Source: DATLZB01 sp035574175 (GTDB lineage Bacteria > Pseudomonadota > Alphaproteobacteria > Rhizobiales > Hyphomicrobiaceae). Taken from it: a stretch of DNA of 43,322 nt. Every line of letters begins with the position of its first letter. Positions within the stretch are counted from its first letter, which is position 1. The notes beneath the pieces were generated by a model that was given only the letters and a program-made list of their open reading frames with translations, did no database searches and was not told the origin of the DNA. The position numbers were made by a program, and so were the translations under genes. The stretch spans positions 1 to 43,322 of the forward strand of contig DATLZB010000027.1 in NCBI GenBank assembly GCA_035574175.1, read 5' to 3'. Shown here in pieces: positions 1-7,476 of this stretch.

Positions 1-80
1 AGCCCATAACCGCCCTGCTGCACGCCGGACCGCCGGCAGCGCCAACGACGCCACATCGCCAGCTTGCCTTTGCCGCCCCT

Positions 81-536
81 TCAGCGCCGCAGCATCGAGC
101 CCGCCAAGCACACCACCATGGCGATGTGACACCAGAACCGCGCCCCGCGCGCCTCCCTGCAGCAGCGCTCGTAGTCCCGCACGCAGCGGAACGCCGGATC
201 GCGTCCCTCCCCGTGCACGGCCGCCTCGTGCGCCGCCGCCAACCGCGCCGCGACGTTCTCGAGCCTGAGCAGAATCCGCTTCTTCACCCCTTGGGGGAGC
301 GCCCTGAGCCCCTGCTCGTCGAACACCGTGCCGCCGCTTCGGACCGCGATCTCCTTGAGCTGCGTGTCGGCGATCCTGAGGCTGTGCAGCGCAAGCCGCT
401 GAAAGCGGCCGTCCGCGCCCACTGTCTGCAGCTGCGCGATTCTGGCCCGCAGCTGCTCGATATGGCAGCGCTTGAGCCGGCGCCGCCGCACCGCCCCAGC
501 CACCCGAGGCAGGGCTTGTAATTCCCGCTTCGCCAT
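81..536 (-). CDS. hypothetical protein, Arg/Ala-rich
   Basis: I do not recognise this 151-residue protein. The start chosen is the ATG reading MAKRELQALP; a longer frame reaches 581, but it would leave almost no room before hisF. Nearly every third codon position is G or C, as in real genes of this genome, which supports coding. The N-terminal part is very basic. The middle looks helical and carries the sequence SGGTVFDEQGLRALP. The C-terminal third has a Cys cluster (RCVRDYERCC) and ends in a short hydrophobic stretch (FWCHIAMVVCLAGSM) that could be one membrane anchor. It is transcribed away from hisF with a gap of about 59 bp. No function is assigned. Confidence 0.5.
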   Translation of the reverse strand: MAKRELQALPRVAGAVRRRRLKRCHIEQLRARIAQLQTVGADGRFQRLALHSLRIADTQLKEIAVRSGGTVFDEQGLRALPQGVKKRILLRLENVAARLAAAHEAAVHGEGRDPAFRCVRDYERCCREARGARFWCHIAMVVCLAGSMLRR

Positions 537-595
537 GCTGTGGAGTGTGCGCCCCGGCCTTGGCAGCGGGGATAACCGCACGCATTAGCGCACGA

Positions 596-1372
596 ATGCT
601 GAAGATCCGCATTATTCCCTGCCTCGACGTCAAGGACGGCCGCGTCGTCAAGGGCATCAACTTCGTCGACTTGCGCGACGCGGGCGATCCCGTCGCGGCG
701 GCGGCCGCCTATGACGCCGCCGGCGCCGACGAGCTTTGCTTTCTCGACATTACGGCGAGCCACGAGCGCCGCGGCATCCTGCTCGACATTGTAGAGCGCA
801 CTGCCGAACGCTGCTTCATGCCCTTGACCGTCGGCGGCGGCATTTCTTCGGTGGACGACATCCGCAAGCTGCTCGAAGCGGGCGCCGACAAGGCTTCGAT
901 CAACACCGCAGCGGTGAAGCGACGCGAGTTCGTACGCGAGGCCGCCGAGAAGTTCGGCGCCCAGTGCATCGTCGTCGCCATCGATGCCAGGCGCGTTGCG
1001 GGCCCCGACGACCGCTGGGAGGTGTTTACCCACGGCGGCCGCAACCCCACCGGCCTCGACGCCGTGGCGTATGCGCGCGAGGTCGTTTCACTCGGCGCCG
1101 GCGAGATTCTGCTCACCTCCATGGATCGCGACGGCACTAGGCTGGGTTTCGACCTCGAGCTGACGCGCGCCGTCGCCGACGCCGTGCCCGTCCCGGTCAT
1201 CGCTTCGGGTGGCGTGGGCACCCTCGATCACCTTGTCGAGGGGGTGAAAGAAGGCCACGCAAGCGCTGTGCTCGCCGCCTCCATTTTTCACTTCGGCACC
1301 TACACCATTGCCGAGGCCAAGCGCTACCTGGCCAAGGCCGGCATCCCGGTGCGCATGGACGCGGCGGCGTGA
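596..1372 (+). CDS. hisF: imidazole glycerol phosphate synthase subunit HisF
   Basis: This is the cyclase subunit of imidazole glycerol phosphate synthase. With the glutaminase HisH it converts PRFAR to IGP and AICAR in histidine synthesis. At 258 residues it has the family's length and (beta/alpha)8-barrel pattern. The opening IRIIPCLDVKDGRVVKG contains catalytic Asp11, and the second catalytic Asp falls at residue 130 (VVAIDARR), exactly where the family has it. The phosphate-binding loops TVGGGIS and ASGGVG are present. The ATG at 596 matches the conserved N-terminus; an upstream in-frame start at 545 would add an unrelated leader. HisA and HisH are not adjacent on the left. HisE lies about 6 kb away in the opposite orientation, so the usual hisF-hisE run is broken here. 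Confidence 0.97.
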   Translation: MLKIRIIPCLDVKDGRVVKGINFVDLRDAGDPVAAAAAYDAAGADELCFLDITASHERRGILLDIVERTAERCFMPLTVGGGISSVDDIRKLLEAGADKASINTAAVKRREFVREAAEKFGAQCIVVAIDARRVAGPDDRWEVFTHGGRNPTGLDAVAYAREVVSLGAGEILLTSMDRDGTRLGFDLELTRAVADAVPVPVIASGGVGTLDHLVEGVKEGHASAVLAASIFHFGTYTIAEAKRYLAKAGIPVRMDAAA

Positions 1373-1444
1373 AAATCCCCGGCATGACCCACGAACGCTT
1401 TGCGAACGCATGCGCGGCTGGATGTTCCCGGAACGGCGAATTGG

Positions 1445-2512
1445 TTAGCTTGTGACTCGCCGCCTGCGGCGCTCACTTTGCGCCCCTAATTCGATGGTCG
1501 CCGCAAGGTCTTTAGCCGCTTCTTCCGGCAGGCGCGCGCGGCCTGATTCAAGCTTCTCTCTCCACTTCGGGCCTGCTTCCCAAGCCGTCCTCCACGCGCC
1601 AGCCAATTCTAGGGGCCGCCGCTTGGCTAGTGCTTGGATGAGGCTGGCAGATTGGGCAATATCCTTGGCAGATTTCACCTGATCGCGTCGCTCTGCGGCG
1701 ACGATCAACTTGTGCACGGCATAGCGCTCTGCGCGCGGAATGCTAACCGGGATGCCGCCTTTGTAGAGAATGACCGACCGCTCGGGCTCATGAATGAGAT
1801 AGTCCAGGTGGCGAAGAGGCTGTGCGCCAGCACCGCCTAGCGCTTTCATACGTGCAGGCCTTCCCTGATGTTCGTCAGAGCCCCGATTTGGCGTCAAGAA
1901 GTCAACCCTGTAGCGCATCCGATTTACGTAGGCGGTGCTGACAAACGGGTCATCGATGTTCGGGACTTCCCGAAAGGTCTCATCAACGCCACGCAAGACC
2001 TCAAGCATTGGCGGCATGCTTTCGCCGATGTTCTCGGATATCCCCCAAAACTGGGCGAAATCGGCATCCTGAGTTTGAAGAGGTCGGCCGCCAAACTTCA
2101 CCCCGAGGGGGCCCGCGTAAGCCTGAAACGCAACGGTTCCGACCAGAACGCCGCGAAGCCGAAAGAATCCGGCCTTCCACATCGCCTCAACGATCGATCC
2201 GGAGATAGCATCTGGAGATGGTAGCCCGGCCGCGATAAGTGCCCGCACCAGCTCCTGTCTCTGTTTGTAGTCAGACTTGATGGCCGAGAAGCGCTTGACG
2301 CGATCGGTGATGCTTTCGTCGGTAACGGGCCCCACGTACTTGCTGACAACCTTGCCTCGTATCTTTTGTTGGTGATGCCAATACATTCGTCCCTTGGAGC
2401 GCTTCTTTCTGAACGTGCCTCTCTCGTCATACGTTTCATCGAACTCAGCATCGAGGCAGCGCTGAAGCAGCTCGGCAAACATGGTTTGGGTGGCTAGGCT
2501 GATCTCTATCAT
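1445..2512 (-). CDS. nucleotidyltransferase-fold protein (GSU2403-like)
   Basis: This 355-residue protein resembles the GSU2403-type nucleotidyltransferase-fold family, distantly related to AbiEii/MNT-type enzymes. A helical N-terminus leads to the NTase core around residues 120-150: GVLVGTVAFQAY followed by TQDADFAQ, the likely pair of metal-binding Asp residues. A third Asp lies in YRVDFLTP. The later motif PRAERYAVHKLIVAAERR followed by KSAKDIAQ is typical of the C-terminal half of these proteins. The start at 2512 is preferred because the frame up to 2563 runs through a palindromic promoter. The gene has no partner on either side and visibly lower GC than its neighbours, which suggests horizontal acquisition. 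Toxin-like or RNA-modifying activity is possible but not shown. Confidence 0.75.
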   Translation of the reverse strand: MIEISLATQTMFAELLQRCLDAEFDETYDERGTFRKKRSKGRMYWHHQQKIRGKVVSKYVGPVTDESITDRVKRFSAIKSDYKQRQELVRALIAAGLPSPDAISGSIVEAMWKAGFFRLRGVLVGTVAFQAYAGPLGVKFGGRPLQTQDADFAQFWGISENIGESMPPMLEVLRGVDETFREVPNIDDPFVSTAYVNRMRYRVDFLTPNRGSDEHQGRPARMKALGGAGAQPLRHLDYLIHEPERSVILYKGGIPVSIPRAERYAVHKLIVAAERRDQVKSAKDIAQSASLIQALAKRRPLELAGAWRTAWEAGPKWREKLESGRARLPEEAAKDLAATIELGAQSERRRRRVTS

Positions 2513-2523
2513 GGCATTTCCCA

Positions 2524-2594
2524 ACGGTTGTCCTACCTTATACAAAGGTAGGACAACCGTCAAGTTGTCCTACTTCATTAAATAGTAGGACAAC
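2524..2594. promoter_or_regulatory. tandem perfect palindromes, probable operator
   Basis: Two inverted repeats stand in tandem just upstream of the nucleotidyltransferase gene. The first (2524-2560) has perfect 16-bp arms around a 5-base centre. The second (2564-2594) has perfect 11-bp arms around a 9-base centre. All four arms contain the same ten bases, GTTGTCCTAC or its complement. No T-tract follows, so this is not a typical intrinsic terminator. The repeats overlap a plausible promoter, so binding of a repressor, perhaps the gene's own product, is the simplest reading. Confidence 0.7.
2537..2563 (-). promoter_or_regulatory. candidate promoter of the nucleotidyltransferase gene
   Basis: On the minus strand TTGACG (2558-2563) lies 15 bases before TATAAG (2537-2542). 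The spacer is a little short for a sigma-70 promoter, but both hexamers are close to consensus in an otherwise GC-rich region. The -10 element overlaps the centre of the first palindrome and the -35 lies between the two palindromes. Transcription from here would start near 2530, which excludes the upstream start codon at 2563 and supports the ATG at 2512. Confidence 0.4.
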
Positions 2595-2753
2595 GCCCTG
2601 GCCAGTCGGCCTCACACGCCGCCGCCCAGTAGCCGTTGAAGTCGACCGGCTTGGCGACGTGCTCGACCTGCCCCGTTCGGCATGCGCCAGTCTCGTAAGA
2701 CACGGCGAGGGTGCATCAGGTCCACGCCCGGCCGCGCTCCCGTCTCATCGCCG

Positions 2754-3608
2754 CTACTTTCCAGCCTTCTCCAGAAACGCCAGCAGCCGGGCGCTGGTCG
2801 CCTCCTCCGTCTGCTCCGCGACTGTCACATCCCAGTATTCCGCGCGCGGCAGGCATTCCTCCAGGTAGCGCGCGGCTGAGGTCGCGTGCGCCGCATCGCG
2901 TCCGGGCACGATGAGCGCAGGAATGTCAAGCCGCATTAAATCCTCCGGCTCCGCTCCGGGCGCGCTATCGCGATCGATCAGCGTCCGTCCCATGGCAGCG
3001 ACGATCAGTTTGTAGTGGTCGATGTTCTGCCGGGCGTAGCTCTCCGCGAACGCCCTGTCCCATTTGATGACGGAGGCCCACGGCCCGCCGCGCGGATCGG
3101 CGCCGAACGCTTTGCCGTCCTTGCCGATGAGCGCCACCACCGCCTCTAACCCGTTCTGCTGCACGAAAGCCAAGTGCTCGGCAAAGCGCTGGTGGCTGCT
3201 CAGGCGATACTTCGGCCCGCCGACCGGCCAGAACAGGATCATGCTCTCAACCATCTCCGGATGTTTGACGGCGAACGCCGCCACCGGCGAGCAGCCCATG
3301 CACCCACCCATGAGATGGGCGCGCTTGATGCCAAGATGGTCGAGCAGCCCCTTGCCTTGCGCCACATAATGCGCCCAACTTACGCGCTCCACTCGGCCGC
3401 CGGACTGGCCGCACTCCCGCCGGTCGAACGCGATGCAGGTGTAGTGCCTGGAGAGGTGCTCAAGTGGCTTGATCTTGGCGTAGATGCTTTGGCTGCTCCA
3501 CTTCTCGATGGTGGCATCGAAGCCGCCGGGAGCGTACATCAACAGCGGCGGCCCCGACCCCACCACTTCGTAGCGCGTGATGATACCGTCGATGATCGCG
3601 GTTGCCAT
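2754..3608 (-). CDS. alpha/beta hydrolase with a Cys nucleophile elbow
   Basis: This is a 284-residue alpha/beta-hydrolase-fold protein of unknown substrate. The start MATAIIDGI follows a GGGGAG ribosome-binding site, and an upstream in-frame start at 3653 would overlap the preceding gene. The oxyanion region MYAPGGF (about 24-30) and the strand CIAFDRRECGQSGG are typical of the fold. At the nucleophile elbow the sequence is MGGCMGCS (100-107), so the usual Gly-x-Ser-x-Gly carries Cys103 in place of Ser, as in dienelactone hydrolases. The later strand PALIVPGRDAAH probably supplies the acidic residue. It starts 13 bp after the PanB-like gene ends, so the two are almost certainly cotranscribed. 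Cytoplasmic, as no signal peptide is seen. Confidence 0.85.
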   Translation of the reverse strand: MATAIIDGIITRYEVVGSGPPLLMYAPGGFDATIEKWSSQSIYAKIKPLEHLSRHYTCIAFDRRECGQSGGRVERVSWAHYVAQGKGLLDHLGIKRAHLMGGCMGCSPVAAFAVKHPEMVESMILFWPVGGPKYRLSSHQRFAEHLAFVQQNGLEAVVALIGKDGKAFGADPRGGPWASVIKWDRAFAESYARQNIDHYKLIVAAMGRTLIDRDSAPGAEPEDLMRLDIPALIVPGRDAAHATSAARYLEECLPRAEYWDVTVAEQTEEATSARLLAFLEKAGK

Positions 3609-3621
3609 CGCGAGCTCCCCT

Positions 3622-4440
3622 TTAGCCCTTGATCTGCCGCCCGGCGCGCACATCTGCGATCAGCGCTGTGAAGGCCTCAAGCGTGAGCTTTGCCGTGTTG
3701 GCGTAGGTGTCCGCCTTGGCGTCGATCCACTTGGCGGCCGAGCCTGCCGCCGTCTGCGCGAGCCGCACGCGCCCGTCGAGCCACGGGCCTCCCCCGAACC
3801 CTCCGATCACCGGAATGCTGACCGCCTTGACCACCGCCGGCCCCGCCACAGGCCCGGAGTTGGTGAAATCGAGCATGGCCGCGCCTGCCGCTTCGAGGCG
3901 CTTGGCCTCCTCAACGAGCCTGGCTGTCATTTCCGCCGTGGCTTGTGCGCCGGGCGCATTTTGAGCGCTGTAGGGGATGCCGTACTTTATCGCCGTCTGC
4001 GGCGTGAGCCCGAACTGAGCGAACACTGGAATGCCGGCGCGCGTCAGCGCCGTCACGGCTTCTGGGAATTCAGCCGCCGCATCGAGCTTCACCATATCGG
4101 CGCCGCCTTCCTTGACGAGCCGCACGGCCGCCTTGAGCGCCCGATCGGCGCCTTCTTGCAGCGGCCCGAAGGGAATGTCGCAGATCAGCAAGGCGCGCTT
4201 GGTGGCGCGGCGCACCGCCTTGCAGAAGATGAGGATCTCTTCGAGCGTGACCTCGAGCGGATTGTCGTGGCCGAGCAGGTTGACGCCCACCGAGTCCCCG
4301 ACCACCAGGAAATCAGCACCGGCCCGCTCCGCGATCAGCGCCGTTTGATAGTCCCATGCGACGATGCCCGCGCTCTTCTTTCCCTCGCGCTTCATCTGCT
4401 GGAGCCTCGGGATCGTAACGGGGGACTCCGACACCGTCAT
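3622..4440 (-). CDS. PanB-like (ketopantoate hydroxymethyltransferase family) protein
   Basis: This 272-residue TIM-barrel protein belongs to the PanB/PEP-mutase superfamily. True PanB transfers a hydroxymethyl group from methylene-THF to 2-oxoisovalerate on the way to pantothenate. Shared motifs are VVGDSVGVNLLGHD (Asp49, Ser50), LLICDIPFG (Asp88), MVKLD (Lys118), FGLTPQ, and IPVIGGFGGGP followed by LDGRV. Three positions that in E. coli PanB are Glu114, His136 and Glu181 appear here as Asp120, Gln142 and Asp191. I therefore call it a paralog whose substrate may differ. A ribosome-binding site (AGAGG) precedes the ATG. The Cys-type hydrolase follows 13 bp downstream, suggesting a two-step pathway. 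Confidence 0.8.
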   Translation of the reverse strand: MTVSESPVTIPRLQQMKREGKKSAGIVAWDYQTALIAERAGADFLVVGDSVGVNLLGHDNPLEVTLEEILIFCKAVRRATKRALLICDIPFGPLQEGADRALKAAVRLVKEGGADMVKLDAAAEFPEAVTALTRAGIPVFAQFGLTPQTAIKYGIPYSAQNAPGAQATAEMTARLVEEAKRLEAAGAAMLDFTNSGPVAGPAVVKAVSIPVIGGFGGGPWLDGRVRLAQTAAGSAAKWIDAKADTYANTAKLTLEAFTALIADVRAGRQIKG

Positions 4441-4586
4441 AAGCCGCCTCTTTCAACCGCTCGCGTTCACCGCGCTTATAGCATCGCCGCGCCGTTGCGC
4501 CAGATGGGCGAGATTCGAGTAGGCCGCCGGGCCAAAGGCAAATTATAGTGGCGGCGTGCACACGCACACTCTTGGGGCATCCTGAC

Positions 4587-5588
4587 ATGAGCGACAGCGA
4601 GACCCGTTACGACGTGGTCGGCATCGGCAACGCCATCGTCGACGTCATCGGCCGCTGCGACCACGCTTTCCTTGCTCACCATGGTCTCGACAAGGGACAC
4701 ATGCGTCTCGTCGACGCGGAGGCCGCCGCCCGTCTTTATGCGGCCATGGGTCCAGCAGTCGAGATCTCGGGCGGCTCCGTCGCCAACACCATTGTCGGCA
4801 TCGCCTCCCTGGGCGGCCGCGCCGCCTTTATCGGCAAGGTGGCTGACGACGAGTTCGGACGCATTTTTGCTCACGACATCCGCGCCGCGGGCGTGATCTT
4901 CAAGACGCCGTTTGCCCGGGGCGGCGCCCCGACGGCGCGCTCGCTGATCCTGGTTACACCGGATGGCGAGCGCACCATGAGCACATATCTTGGTGTCAGT
5001 CCCGAACTCGACGATACGGTCCTCGATCCCGAACTGATCCGGGCCGGCCATGTTCTCTACCTGGAAGGCTATCTCTTCGACCGGCCCGAAGCGAAAGCCG
5101 CGTTCTACCGTGCTGCTGAGATCGCAGCGGCGGCCGGCCGTCGCGTTGCGTTGAGCCTCTCCGACGGCTTCTGTGTAGATCGTCACCGAACCGAGTTTCT
5201 CGCCTTGATCCGAGAGCGGATCGATATCCTGTTCGCCAACGAGAGCGAGGTGACATCGCTCTACCGGACCTCCACCTTCGAAGAAGCCGCCCGCCGGGCT
5301 TGCTCCGACGTGCGCGTCGCCGTACTGACCCGCAGCGCCAAGGGCTCCACTGTCATTTCCGGCGAGCAGGCCGTCACCGTACCGGCCGACCGCGTTGGCC
5401 CCGTCGTTGACACCACCGGTGCCGGCGACCTTTACGCTGCCGGTTTCCTCTACGGTCTGACCACCGGCCGCAGTCTCGAGACCTGTGCGCGCCTCGGCAG
5501 CCTAGCCGCTGCCGAGATCATCAGTCACCTCGGCGCTCGCCCGGAAACTTCGCTCGCCGCGCTGGCCGAAGAACGGGGCCTGCTTTGA
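4587..5588 (+). CDS. PfkB-family carbohydrate/adenosine kinase
   Basis: This is a 333-residue ribokinase-fold (PfkB) kinase, most like the alphaproteobacterial adenosine kinase group, which phosphorylates a nucleoside or sugar with ATP in the cytoplasm. The N-terminus MSDSETRYDVVGIGNAIVDV is the usual first strand. SGGSVANTIVGIASLGG is PfkB signature 1. DTTGAGDLYAAGFL is signature 2 with the catalytic Asp and the anion hole. NESEVTSL lies before the ATP-binding half. The start at 4587 begins the conserved N-terminus; the frame extends to 4548 but adds nothing recognisable. It diverges from the PanB-like gene with a gap of about 146 bp. The exact substrate cannot be fixed from sequence alone. 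Confidence 0.88.
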   Translation: MSDSETRYDVVGIGNAIVDVIGRCDHAFLAHHGLDKGHMRLVDAEAAARLYAAMGPAVEISGGSVANTIVGIASLGGRAAFIGKVADDEFGRIFAHDIRAAGVIFKTPFARGGAPTARSLILVTPDGERTMSTYLGVSPELDDTVLDPELIRAGHVLYLEGYLFDRPEAKAAFYRAAEIAAAAGRRVALSLSDGFCVDRHRTEFLALIRERIDILFANESEVTSLYRTSTFEEAARRACSDVRVAVLTRSAKGSTVISGEQAVTVPADRVGPVVDTTGAGDLYAAGFLYGLTTGRSLETCARLGSLAAAEIISHLGARPETSLAALAEERGLL

Positions 5589-5794
5589 CGTGGCTCGAAT
5601 TGTATTTCCGCCTGCATTTTCTTTGGAGGAGTTGAGAGAGTTGCACAACGAATTCGCTGAGTTTCTTGTATTTTGACCACTATTTCCGCTGCAACCGCCG
5701 CATTATTCCATCAAGACCAATTAATCTCCCTGGTTCGGCCCTGACGATTCATTCCAATATGCAGCCTACGAATCATTCGCTTGGGTCCGTTTGC

Positions 5795-6064
5795 ATGTCC
5801 GACACGAAGCGGCGGCGTGGCCGCCCCCGGGGCACTGGAATTGACGACAGCGTCAGGTTGTTCGAAATCTGGCGCTTTCACGAAGCCCACCCGCACCTGA
5901 AGCCGACCACTGTCATCAAGGCCTTGGGTTACACCGATCCGTCCACGATCCGCCGCCTGCGCGACAAGTACCGCCGCTCGATGCCGCGCGCCGCCGCCTA
6001 CACATCGCGATTGCCCGCCCACTCGCGCTTCGTGATGCCCTGCCGCTCACATTCCGCTCACTGA
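5795..6064 (+). CDS. small basic protein with GRPRG motif and HTH-like segment
   Basis: This 89-residue protein starts MSDTKRRRGRPRGTGIDD and carries an AT-hook-like GRPRG core. A helical stretch, LKPTTVIKALGYTDPSTIRRLRDKY (split here as LKPTTVIKALGY then TDPSTIRRLRDKY), looks like a helix-turn-helix with a recognition helix at STIRRLRDKY. Similar short proteins are common in rhizobia and I take it to be DNA-binding, but its target is unknown. The last 25 residues are low in structure. In-frame starts exist further upstream at 5759 (ATG) and 5666 (TTG), but the coding character begins at 5795. The roughly 200 bp before it are AT-richer than the surroundings and may hold its promoter. Confidence 0.6.
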   Translation: MSDTKRRRGRPRGTGIDDSVRLFEIWRFHEAHPHLKPTTVIKALGYTDPSTIRRLRDKYRRSMPRAAAYTSRLPAHSRFVMPCRSHSAH

Positions 6065-6163
6065 TTTCCGACGCTCTACCCAGAGCAGCCTGGCGGCCGC
6101 CTTGTCGAGTTGGCGGTCGCATTTTTCTTATCCCTCGTGGGGAGGACTAGCTACTGGTTGCCC

Positions 6164-7159
6164 TTAAAGCCGTCGCAATGCGACGCTTTCGATGCGGTGG
6201 CTTTCGCTCTTGCGCAGGATAAGGCGAGCGCGCTGTCGGGTTGGCAGGATATTTTCCTTGAGGTTCTTGAGATTGATCGTACGCCAAATCTCAAGGCCCT
6301 TGGCCTGCGCCTCGTCGATCGACAGCAGCGCGTACCGGTGGAAGTACGCCGCCGGGTCGCGGAACGCTGTCGTACGCAGCTTCATGAAGCGGGTGACGTA
6401 CCACTTCTCGATGAGCTCGGGATCGGCGTCGATGTAGATTGAAAAGTCGAAGAAGTCGGAGACGAACGGCACCGTCTCGCCGTCGCGCGGCATGCGCGCG
6501 GGCTGCAGCACGTTGAGCCCCTCTACGATGAGGATGTCCGGCCGCTCCACCACGGTCTTCTGGCCGGGCAGTATATCGTAATGGAAATGCGAGTAGACCG
6601 GCGCCTCCGCCCGCTCTGCACCCGACTTGACGTCGGCCAGGAAATTGAGGAGCCGAGCCGTGTCGAAGCTTTCCGGAAAGCCTTTGCGGTCCATAAGTCC
6701 GAGCCGTTCCAGTTCGGCATTGGGCAGCAGGAAGCCGTCCGTGGTGATGAGATCGACGCGCGGATGGTCGGGCCAGCGCGCGAGCAGCGCGCGCAGCACC
6801 CGCGCCGTGGTGCTCTTACCGACTGCCACCGAGCCGGCGATGCCGATGATGAACGGTACCTTGATGTCGGTGCGCCCGAGGAACCGCGAGGTGACCGCCT
6901 GCAATTCCTGCGAGGCCGCCACGTAGAGGTTGAGCAGCCGCGACAGCGGCAGGTAGATCTGCTCCACCTCTTCCATCGACAGTTCCTCGATGAGGCCCGA
7001 GAGCTGCTCCAAGTCGCGCGGCACGAGCGTCATCGGCGTGTCCTCGCGCAGCCGCGCCCACTCCCCCCGGGAGAACACCTGGTAAGGCGAGAACTGGATG
7101 TTGGTGCGGTAGCCCACCGCCGCCTCGTTCCCCTTGAGCCGTCGGGTGATCTCGTTCAT
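6164..7159 (-). CDS. coaA: type I pantothenate kinase CoaA
   Basis: This 331-residue protein catalyses the first and usually rate-setting step of CoA synthesis, ATP-dependent phosphorylation of pantothenate. The P-loop GSVAVGKST lies at residues 109-117. DLITTDGFLLPN and VYSHFHYDI are the substrate and magnesium regions, and DILIVEGLNVLQ is the conserved strand after them. The length matches bacterial type I kinases, which are feedback-inhibited by CoA. The start ATG overlaps the hisE stop by four bases (ATGA), so the two genes are translationally coupled, as hisE-coaA often is in rhizobia. CoaE, the last enzyme of the pathway, lies about 15 kb to the right across the origin. Confidence 0.97.
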   Translation of the reverse strand: MNEITRRLKGNEAAVGYRTNIQFSPYQVFSRGEWARLREDTPMTLVPRDLEQLSGLIEELSMEEVEQIYLPLSRLLNLYVAASQELQAVTSRFLGRTDIKVPFIIGIAGSVAVGKSTTARVLRALLARWPDHPRVDLITTDGFLLPNAELERLGLMDRKGFPESFDTARLLNFLADVKSGAERAEAPVYSHFHYDILPGQKTVVERPDILIVEGLNVLQPARMPRDGETVPFVSDFFDFSIYIDADPELIEKWYVTRFMKLRTTAFRDPAAYFHRYALLSIDEAQAKGLEIWRTINLKNLKENILPTRQRARLILRKSESHRIESVALRRL

Positions 7160-7476
7160 GGCTTGCGCTGAGCCTTCTCGGCAAGGCCCGACGTTCCCAT
7201 GCGCCCGGCCAGTATCCGCACCACATCCTCGAAAGCGATATTGCGAACCTCGAGCAGGACCATGAGGTGATAGATGAGATCTGCGGCCTCGGCCCTGAGC
7301 GCCGCATCGTCCTCGGCGAGCGCCGCCACCAGCGTCTCGACCGCCTCCTCGCCGAACTTGCGTGCGCAGCGCTCGAGCCCGGCATCAAGGAGCTGCCGGG
7401 TGTAGGACTGGTCGGCACCGGCCGACCGGCGCGACCTGATGAGCGCGGCAAGCCGCGCCAGGACTTCATCGCTCAT
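7156..7476 (-). CDS. hisE: phosphoribosyl-ATP pyrophosphatase HisE
   Basis: HisE hydrolyses phosphoribosyl-ATP to phosphoribosyl-AMP, the second step of histidine synthesis. The helical metal-binding core reads KFGEEAVETLVAAL followed by EAADLIYHLMVLL, with the expected EExxE and EAAD residues. I chose the ATG at 7476 (MSDEVLARLAALI) because it gives 106 residues and the usual N-terminus. In-frame starts also exist at 7512 (ATG) and 7542 (GTG), and none has a clear ribosome-binding site. The stop codon overlaps the start of coaA. It is reversed relative to hisF, so histidine genes are scattered here. Confidence 0.93.
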   Translation of the reverse strand: MSDEVLARLAALIRSRRSAGADQSYTRQLLDAGLERCARKFGEEAVETLVAALAEDDAALRAEAADLIYHLMVLLEVRNIAFEDVVRILAGRMGTSGLAEKAQRKP

